Shown piece by piece: positions 57,631-64,000 of a DNA stretch of 64,000 nucleotides (its first letter is position 1; every line of letters starts with the position of its first letter). A program made the translations under genes and the position numbers. This stretch comes from CAVWSM01 sp963798505. GTDB lineage: Bacteria > Actinomycetota > Actinomycetes > Jiangellales > Jiangellaceae. The stretch is from NCBI GenBank assembly GCA_963798505.1, contig CAWCTX010000005.1:186001-250000 (forward strand). Reading direction: 5' to 3'. Under the pieces are notes generated by a model. The model searched no databases, was not told where the DNA came from, and saw only the letters and a list, made by a program, of their open reading frames with translations.

Positions 57631-60600
57631 TTGTACCTGAAGAGCCTGACCCTGCGGGGGTTCAAGTCCTTCGCATCGTCGACGACGCTGCGCTTCGAGC
57701 CGGGCATCACCTGCGTCGTGGGGCCTAACGGGTCGGGCAAGTCCAACGTTGTCGATGCGCTCGCGTGGGTCATGGGGGAGCAGGGGGCCAAGAGCCTGCG
57801 CGGCGGCAAGATGGAGGACGTCATCTTCGCCGGCACGGCAGGCCGCCCCCCGCTGGGCCGGGCCGAGGTCATCCTCACCATCGACAACTCCGACAACGCG
57901 CTGCCGATCGACTACACCGAGGTGACGATCTCGCGGACGTTGTTCCGCAACGGTGGATCCGAGTACGCCATCAACGGTCAGGCGTGCCGCCTGCTCGACA
58001 TCCAGGAACTGCTGTCCGACTCCGGCATCGGCCGTGAGATGCACGTCGTCGTCGGGCAGGGCCAGCTCGACTCCGTCCTGGCGGCCACCCCCGAGGAGCG
58101 GCGCGGCTTCATCGAGGAGGCGGCCGGAGTCCTCAAGCACCGCAAGCGCAAGGAGAAGGCGCTGCGCAAGCTGGAGGCGATGGAAGCCAACCTCATGCGC
58201 ATCCAGGACATCACCGCCGAGCTGCGCCGCCAGCTCAAGCCGCTCGGCAGGCAGGCCGAAGTCGCTCGGCGGGCCGCGGTGATCCAGGCCGACCTCCGCG
58301 ACGCAAAGCTGCGGCTGCTGGCCGACGACCTCGTCCAGCTGTCCGCGACATTGGAGCAGGAAGTCGCCGACGAGACTCAGCTGCGCGAGCGGCGCGCGGC
58401 GGTCGAGCAGGCCCTCGCCACGGCGCGGGCGCGCGAGGCGGAGCTCGAGACCGCGATCAACGACCTGGCGCCGCGCCTCGCCCGGGTGCAGGAGACCTGG
58501 TATCGCCTGTCGAGCCTGCGCGAGCGACTCCGTGGCACCGGCAGCCTCGCCGCCGAACGGGCCCGCCACCTCGCGGTCGAGCTCGCGGAGGAGCGCACCG
58601 GCCGCGACCCCGACGAGCTTGACGCCGAGGCCCGCCACGTCCGTGAGCAGGAGGCCGCGCTGGGCCAGCAAGTGTCCGCCGCCCGCGACGCCCTCGCGAC
58701 CGCGATCGCCGCCCGCGCCGACGTCGAGGCAGCAGCCCAGGCCGAGGACAAGCGGCTCGCCATGCTCCAGCGGGCCGCGGCCGATCGGCGCGAGGGGCTG
58801 GCCAGGCTTTCCGGGCAGGTGGCAGCCGTACGCAGCCGCGCAGCTGCCGCCGACGCCGAGATTGGCCGGCTGACCACGGCCAGGGCCGAGGCGCTGCGCG
58901 GCGCCGAGCATACCCAGCGCGAGTTCGCCGCATTGGAAACCACCATCGCCGGCTTGTCGGCAGGCGAGCAGGGCCTCGATGAGGCCTACGAGGCGGCGCA
59001 GCGCGCGCTCGCCGACATCGACGAGCATCTGGCGGCCACGGTCGAGCAGGAACGCCAGGCCGAACGCGAGCACTCCGCGATCGGTGCGCGCCTCGAGGCG
59101 CTCGAGCTGGGCCTGGCCCGCAAGGACGGCTCCGGCAGCCTGCTCGCCGCCGGCGACCGGGTCTCCGAGCTGCTGGGCTCGGTCGCCGCCCTCCTCGGCG
59201 TCGAGCCGGGTTGGGAGGCCGCTGTCGCCGCGGGGCTCGGCCCGGCCGCCGATGCCGTCGCGGTCGGCGGGCTCGACAGCGCGTTCGCTGCTGTCGAGCT
59301 GCTCAAGGCCGAGGATCTGGGCAGAGCCAGCCTCGTGGTCTCCGGCGCAGCCTACGACGACGAGGTGGCGCCCTGGATGCCGCTTCCCGACGGCGCCCGC
59401 TATGCGATCGACCTGGTCACTGCGCCCGACGGCCTCCGGCCGGCCCTGGCCCGACTCCTTCATCACGTCGCCGTCGTCGAGGGCCTCCCGGCGGCGCGCG
59501 CACTGGTCAGGTCGCACGCCGGCGTCACCGCCGTGACACGCGACGGCGATGTCGTCGGCCGTGACCTTGTGCACGGCGGCTCATCGTCGGTGCCAAGCCT
59601 GCTGGAGGTGCAGGCCGCGGTCGACGAGGCACGTGAGCGGCTCACGGCCGTCGACCGCCGCAGCGGCGAGCTCCGTAGCCGCATCGATGAGCTCGGCAAC
59701 GCACGCCAGTCCGCGGCTGAGCACGTGTCGGTTGCGCTGGCCAGTCTCAACGAGTCCGACGCCGAGCTCGCAGCCGTCGCGGAAACGCTCGGCCAGCTCG
59801 GTCAGTCCGCCCGCAGCGCCACCGGCGAGGCCGATCGGTTGACCGCGGCCATCGCCAAGGCCGAGGAGGCGTCTCGCCAGGCGACCACAGGGATGGCCGA
59901 GCTCGAGCAGCGACTAGCCGCCGCGGAGCAGGCCGGTGACAACGACATCGAGCCGCCCACCGAGGAGCGCGACCGGCTGCACGCGGCCGCCAGCCAGGCG
60001 CGGCAGGCGGAGACCGATGACCGGTTGACGTTGCGCACCGTGGAGGAACGAGTTCGCGCGTTGTCGGGCCGCGCCGACTCTCTGGAGCGAACCGCCAAGC
60101 AGGAGCGCGCCGCTCGGGCCACGATCGTCGTTGCGCCGCGAGCGCCGTGCCCGCGATGCCGCGACAGCCTCTGGGGTTCGTGGCGCGGTCGACGTGGTTC
60201 TCGCCCGGCTCGAGAAGTCGCTGCACGCTGCTGCGGCCCAGCGCCAGGAAGCGGAGGCCGCGCGCGTGACGGCTGAGGCCGAGCTGACCGGGCTGCGGAT
60301 CCAGCTGCGCGCCCTGGCGGCCGACCTCGACGAGCTCACGTCGACAGTGCACCGTGACGAGATCGCGCGAGCCGAGCAGCGGATGCGCATCGAGCAGCTG
60401 GCCGAGCGAGCACTGCAGGAGTTCGGCATCGAGACCGAGGTGCTCGCCGACGAATACGGCCCGCACCTGCTCGTGCCTCCGTCACCGCCGGCCCCTGGCG
60501 AAGACCCGAGCGACGAAGAGCCGAAGCCGTACATCCGCGAGCAGCAGATGAAACGGGCCCGCGCCGCCGAGCGGGCGCTCGCCCTGCTGGGCAAGGTCAA

Positions 60601-61195
60601 CCCGCTTGCCCTCGAGGAGTTCGCCGCACTCGAGGAGCGACACCAGTTCCTCACCGAACAGCTCGAGGACCTCCGAAAGACGCGCCGCGACCTGATGGCG
60701 ATCGTCCGTGAGGTCGACGAGCGTGTGGAGGAGGTCTTCACCGCGGCGTTCCACGACGTCGAGCGCGAGTTCGTGACCGTGTTCGCGCGGTTGTTCCCCG
60801 GCGGCGAGGGACAACTGATCCTCACCGACCCGTCCGACATGCTCGCGACCGGGATTGACGTCGAGGCGCGGCCGCCCGGCAAGAAGGTCAAGCGGCTGTC
60901 GTTGCTATCCGGTGGCGAGCGGTCCTTGGTGGCGGTGGCGTTCCTGGTGGCGCTGTTCAAGGCGCGGCCGAGCCCGTTCTACGTCCTCGACGAGGTCGAG
61001 GCCGCCCTCGACGATGTCAACCTGGGGCGGCTGCTGGAGATCTACGAGGAGCTGCGCGACAACAGCCAGCTCATCGTCGTCACACACCAGAAACGCACGA
61101 TGGAGATCGCCGACGCCTTGTACGGCACATCGATGCGCGGCGACGGCGTCACCGAAGTCATCAGCCAGCGGCTGCGCGAGGCCGAGTCCGCCTAG
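57631..61195 (+). CDS. smc: Chromosome segregation ATPase SMC (one apparent frameshift)
   Basis: About 1188 codons, normal for SMC. TTG 57631 start (YLKSLTLRGFKSFASSTTLR). Walker A GPNGSGKSNVVDALAWVMGE, long coiled coils, hinge around residues 500-650 (LLGVEPGWEAAVAAGLGPAA; VHGGSSSVPSLLEVQAAVDE), signature LSLLSGGERSLVAVAFLVAL and Walker B FYVLDEVEAALDDVN. One extra base near 60130 (ATCGTCGTTGCGCC) moves the coiled coil into LRRERRARDAATASG. DNA-loop-forming ATPase of the ScpAB-SMC complex. A frameshift in such a gene is almost certainly a sequence error. Confidence 0.92.
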
Positions 61196-61217
61196 CGCCG
61201 AGCGTGCCACAAAGCCC

Positions 61218-61285
61218 AAGATCAACAGGACTCTCCCGCGTGACACGCCGACTGGTGAGTCTCGCGGGAGAGTCCTGTTGATCTT
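61218..61285. terminator. 23-bp perfect hairpin after smc
   Basis: Left arm 61218-61240 (AAGATCAACAGGACTCTCCC plus GCG) and right arm 61263-61285 are exact reverse complements over 23 bp, 22-nt loop. Strongest unbroken stem in the window. Shares AAGATCAACAG with the hairpin at 62347. No U-run, apart from the TT at the right end. Confidence 0.75.
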
Positions 61286-61394
61286 CAGCGCTGGGGCGAC
61301 CTGGTCATCCACATCCGCCCGGCCACAGCGTCTCTCTTCCACAGACCCACTCACTCATCACAGCAGGCCGTTGCCCGGCGACAACGCTCAGCGC

Positions 61395-62343
61395 ATGCAG
61401 GGTCGATCCGAGCTTCCCGAGCACGTGGTCGGGGCGTCCACTGACTCGCTCGCAGGCGCACACCTTCGGGATCACGCCGTGGGAGTTGTCCGGCCCGTTG
61501 TGGCGCACTCCGCATCGCGGCCTCCACGTGTGGGCATTTCTGGATGCCGAGCATCCCCTGCAGCGCATTCGTGAGGTGGCGGAACTCCTCCCCGAGGACA
61601 GCGCGGTGACGGGCTGGGCCGCCGCCTACGTTCATGGGGCAGAGGAACTCGACGGCGGCATCGCGGGCCGGCTGCCTGTTCCGGTGGCTTTGGCACCACA
61701 CCGCAAATTTCGCCGCGAAAGGGCATTCAGCCCATTCGTGCACCCCTCGATGCCTGCGATCTGACCGTGGTGCGGGACCTGCATGTGGTGGCTCCGTTGC
61801 GCGCGGGCTTCGATCACGCTCGACTGTCGACGATCATCGAGGCGGTAGTCGGGCTCGACGTCATGGTGCGTCGCCACTTGGTCACGCTGACACGCTGTGG
61901 GCGTACATCGTCGCGCGATCGGGTTGGAAGGGCGTGCCCGTCGTCCGGCAGGCGATCGACCTCGCCGATGGCCGGTCAGCCTCGCCGCAAGAGAGCAGGC
62001 TACGAGTCTTCTGGATGCTGGATGTTGGACTGCCTCGACCCTTGGTGAACTGGCCGGTGTACGACGCAGACGGTCATCTGCTCGGCATTGCTGATCTGCT
62101 TGACGTGGAGGCGGGACTCGTCGCCGAGTACGACGGCAGCGAGCACCGCGGCCTCAAGCGACACACCGACGACAATGCCCGCGAGGAAGGCTTCGAGCGG
62201 GTGGGACTTACCGTCGTCCGGGCGACGTCGCTCGATCTGGGCCGTCGTCAAGGGCATTGGCATTCCGGCTGCGAGACGGCTGGGCGCGCGGAATGCGTCG
62301 CGACCGCCGGCGGGATCGCTGGTGGATCCCGAAGCGCCCCTAG
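61395..62343 (+). pseudogene. Disrupted DUF559/AbiEi-like hypothetical gene
   Basis: From ATG 61395 (MQGRSELPEHV) the protein can be followed by switching frames: AHTFGITPWE, LSGPLWRTPHRGLHVWAFLD, AVTGWAAAYVHGAEELDG, DLHVVAPLRAGFDHARLSTI, LWAYIVARSGWKGVPVVRQA, LLDVEAGLVAEYDGSEHRGL, and the end RLRDGWARGMRRDRRRDRWW before TAG 62343. The order matches actinobacterial proteins with an AbiEi-like N-terminal part and a DUF559-like restriction-endonuclease-fold C-terminal part (E-Y-D-G-x-x-H). Roughly six frame changes; flanked on both sides by similar long hairpins. Confidence 0.6.
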
Positions 62344-62346
62344 TCG

Positions 62347-62413
62347 AAGATCGACAGCCTCGTTGCGACGGACACGCAGTCAGCGAGTCGCTCGCGACGA
62401 GGCTGTTGATCTT
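62347..62413. terminator. Long hairpin between convergent 61395 and 62436 genes
   Basis: AAGATCGACAGCCTCGTTGC (62347 on, 22 nt) pairs with 62392-62413 over 22 positions with two G-U wobbles, 23-nt loop. The right arm reads GACGAGGCTGTTGATCTT, so the outer end AAGATCAACAG matches the smc hairpin 1.1 kb upstream. Confidence 0.7.
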
Positions 62414-62435
62414 GGTCTGGGCACGCGGACGGCGG

Positions 62436-63131
62436 TCACCACTCGAAGCGAGGCGCCGACCGGCTCAGGATCGTGGACGTCGGTGTCACCGGCCACGTGC
62501 GGCTCATTTCAGCGACCAGTGCCTTCATGAGTTGGCGGACATCAACGGGGGCGGTCTCGTGCAGCGCTTCGGCGACCACCAGTACTGCGCTCGTGTCATC
62601 GCGTACCGCCGATGAGGCGCTCTGCCTGTTGGTCCACCTCCGGGCATGTACGGTTCCCTCGGCGTCGGCGAAGATGACCTCACCCACGTCCGGTGCCACC
62701 GTCTCGCCGGAGAACGCGAGATAGCTCTCGCCGGCGCCGGTGGCGCGCCGCACCTCGAGGTGGCCCGAGACCCTCGCCACGTCGAACACCGCCACCGGGA
62801 TTGCGAAAGCGAGCGACAGCGCGTTGCACAGGTCGATGACGGGATGGATCTGGGGGAGCGTCCCCTCCTTGCGGAAGCGCCGCAGCAGCGCCTCCGCGGC
62901 GCATCGGTACTGCGTGGGTTTCAGGCCCATCGCTGCGAACGCGCGTCGCCAGGCTTTGATCTCTGGCAGCTCGCTCTCGCTCACCGTTTCCAGCCTTGAA
63001 GCCGCAACAGCCTGATGGGCGGCAAGGCGCGCGCCCACTGAGGCATCGCGGGTCACACCCTCGACAACCAGCGCACCAGCAACGAGCTCAGGGAAGTCTG
63101 CCCAGATCTCGTCCGCGTGCTGGAAATGCAT
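62436..63131 (-). CDS. B3/B4 tRNA-binding domain protein
   Basis: 231 residues. The B3/B4 domain of phenylalanyl-tRNA synthetase beta (PF03483) stands alone here: IKAWRRAFAAMGLKPTQYRC, AAEALLRRFRKEGTLPQIHP, VIDLCNALSLAFAIPVAVFD, GEVIFADAEGTVHARRWTNR, RDDTSAVLVVAEALHETAPV. Stand-alone B3/B4 proteins are thought to edit or bind mischarged tRNA or amino acids; the role is not established. Follows the YdeI-like gene by 3 bp on the same strand. Confidence 0.85.
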   Translation of the reverse strand: MHFQHADEIWADFPELVAGALVVEGVTRDASVGARLAAHQAVAASRLETVSESELPEIKAWRRAFAAMGLKPTQYRCAAEALLRRFRKEGTLPQIHPVIDLCNALSLAFAIPVAVFDVARVSGHLEVRRATGAGESYLAFSGETVAPDVGEVIFADAEGTVHARRWTNRQSASSAVRDDTSAVLVVAEALHETAPVDVRQLMKALVAEMSRTWPVTPTSTILSRSAPRFEW

Positions 63132-63134
63132 GGC

Positions 63135-63524
63135 TCAGTGCTCAGCCCAGCGCCCGTCGGCCTTGGCCGCGTCCACCTGAGCCAGACCCGCCGGTCGCAT
63201 CCGCCCGCTGGCAATGAGTTCTTCGGCGATCTCCTTGTTGCGCGCCGACCAGTTCGACCGAGGCTTTCGAGGTTGGAACCGAAGGACGTAGTAGTCGTCG
63301 TCCAACCCATGCATCTTCGAGTCGACCCAGCCGAAGCACAACGCCACCTCGATCGCCTCCGGCAGCGTTACCGACTGTATGCCGCGGCCCTTCTTGGCGA
63401 ACTTCACCCACACGCCCGGTTCCTCTGCGTGATGTGCGTCGAGCCACTGCTCCAACGCCTCGTCGGTTTGGAAAGCCCGGATGAGCCAACCGTCGGACGG
63501 GTCCCGCTCGTCGCCCACTGCCAT
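63135..63524 (-). CDS. YdeI/OmpD-associated-like protein, C-terminally short
   Basis: 129 residues. N-terminal region of the YdeI/OmdA family: FQTDEALEQWLDAHHAEEPG, VWVKFAKKGRGIQSVTLPEA, IEVALCFGWVDSKMHGLDDD, YYVLRFQPRKPRSNWSARNK, EIAEELIASGRMRPAGLAQV. Family members usually continue about 60 residues after AAKADGRW; here the frame stops at once (AEH, TGA 63135). It is either truncated or cut by an indel like others in this window. The B3/B4 gene starts 3 bp later, so the present stop may be natural after a deletion. Confidence 0.75.
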   Translation of the reverse strand: MAVGDERDPSDGWLIRAFQTDEALEQWLDAHHAEEPGVWVKFAKKGRGIQSVTLPEAIEVALCFGWVDSKMHGLDDDYYVLRFQPRKPRSNWSARNKEIAEELIASGRMRPAGLAQVDAAKADGRWAEH

Positions 63525-63679
63525 GCCGCGAGTCTGCCATCAGCCGGCTGTCCGTCAGCGGGGCGACCAGTCGGGTGCGCTCTCCCAGAGGCCAACAGCA
63601 CGTGAATTCCTTCACAAGATCCGGGACACGCCGCCGCGGATCCAGCGGGAGCAGCGTGGAGTGTGCGCATCCTGGATCA
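63525..63679. other. Divergent gap before the window-end gene
   Basis: 155 bp between the YdeI-like gene and the membrane protein. No coding frame, repeat or clear promoter stands out; CCTGGATCAATG at the right end shows no ribosome site for the ATG at 63680. Confidence 0.4.
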
Positions 63680-64000
63680 ATGACTGCACTGATCGTTGGT
63701 TCAGGCATTGCCCTGGCGGTCGCGCTCGTGGTGATGGTCTACGTCGCCTTCCCTGGCCGCGGCAAGCGGATGGCGGGTCCGGCCGGCGCTGCTGGCGACG
63801 CGCTCGCCAAGCTGGCCGACTCCGTTCGGCCGGAAGAGGAAGAGGTCCCACGGCACGGGTTGCTCGGCAACCCGGAGACCGACGCCGTCATGCGCGAGCG
63901 GGTCAACGCGGTGGGGCGGCACGCGGCGGCGCCCTTCACCAAGGTCGGCGAGATGCTCCGTGACGTCGGCTCGGGACGGCAGACCTCTGAGGGGGACACG
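63680..64000 (+). CDS. Membrane-anchored hypothetical protein, 3' end beyond the window
   Basis: Open from ATG 63680 to the last base (107 codons so far). One N-terminal membrane helix (ALIVGSGIALAVALVVMVYV), then a cytosolic-looking acidic/alanine region (AGDALAKLADSVRPEEEEVP; ETDAVMRERVNAVGRHAAAP). No recognised family. In related genomes ftsY follows smc; this protein lacks an FtsY-like NG domain so far, so it is probably a separate gene. Confidence 0.5.
   Translation, partial: MTALIVGSGIALAVALVVMVYVAFPGRGKRMAGPAGAAGDALAKLADSVRPEEEEVPRHGLLGNPETDAVMRERVNAVGRHAAAPFTKVGEMLRDVGSGRQTSEGDT

Noticed and set aside
57217..59574. 785-codon open frame antisense to smc
   Set aside because: Shadow of smc in a GC-rich genome: low-complexity composition, no start signals, no family, and smc itself is unmistakable.
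60100..60160. Programmed ribosomal frameshifting in smc
   Set aside because: No slippery heptamer or downstream stem is evident, and the same kind of one-base insertion occurs in many unrelated genes here.
1..64000. CRISPR array, prophage, insertion sequence or integrative element
   Set aside because: No regularly spaced repeats, transposase or integrase motifs, or tRNA-associated direct repeats were seen; next to the two tRNAs there is only a terminator and an IclR gene.

Overview
This is a high-GC chromosomal window whose gene content and order point to an actinomycete (Actinomycetota). A Nocardioidaceae/Propionibacteriales-like host is my guess, not something the sequence proves. The evidence is the frequent GTG starts, ATGA/GTGA/TGATG gene overlaps, a HU protein with a lysine/alanine-rich histone-like tail, an IclR regulator divergent from leuCD, and a block coaD - coiled-coil protein - DUF177 - rpmF - rnc - mutM - acyP - smc that matches the mycobacterial Rv2927c-Rv2922c order. 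No rRNA, prophage, insertion sequence or CRISPR array was found.

Layout. 1-11.3 kb: the 3' end of serA, then an accessory stretch of small enzyme/regulator pairs (quinone oxidoreductase/TetR, SRPBCC/ArsR, RidA, VOC, FAD oxidoreductase, OsmC), a DHFR-like pseudogene and a frame-broken LuxR/ATPase regulator facing an orphan HTH fragment. 11.5-18 kb: a branched-chain amino acid (BCAA) region with a leader peptide (Leu-Val-Ile codons), a stand-alone LeuA-type allosteric domain, a 27-codon ORF, leuB, a four-gene ABC exporter cluster and ilvE. 18-26.6 kb: DUF427, a large AfsR-like regulator, an M6 metalloprotease, then cimA behind a leader-peptide/terminator arrangement, and a broken exported protein. 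26.7-31.7 kb: frdABCD fumarate reductase followed by two toxin-antitoxin modules (Phd/MazF-like and Phd/VapC). 31.7-37.4 kb: a DNA-glycosylase-annotated family protein, a very frame-damaged FAH-family gene and gltX, a CPBP protease, tRNA-Gln, tRNA-Glu and a broken IclR regulator. 37.4-42.4 kb: leuCD, hupB, plsC, gpsA. 42.2-50.2 kb: Cys/Met-type lyase, GH20 hexosaminidase, ddl, DUF3515, Lrp-like domain, thiL, rpmB, DAK2-domain kinase. 50.2-61.2 kb: recG, rsmD, coaD through smc. 61.2-64 kb: a decayed DUF559-like gene, a B3/B4 protein, a YdeI-like protein and a membrane-anchored ORF cut by the window end.

How it works together. Isoleucine/leucine synthesis dominates: cimA makes citramalate, leuCD and leuB carry out the isomerase and dehydrogenase steps shared by the citramalate and leucine routes, and ilvE is the terminal transaminase. 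Two of these units carry candidate attenuation leaders (11.5 kb and 23.7 kb), and leuCD faces an IclR regulator of the NdgR/LtbR type.

Two features cut across the window. First, at least eight long intergenic hairpins (stems about 13-30 bp), most with GATC-containing arms, sit at gene ends. Second, many genes, including indispensable ones (smc, gltX, recG, rsmD), carry single-base frameshifts. Outside 32.6-35.05 kb nearly all are +1 insertions. I read this mainly as sequence or assembly error rather than biology.
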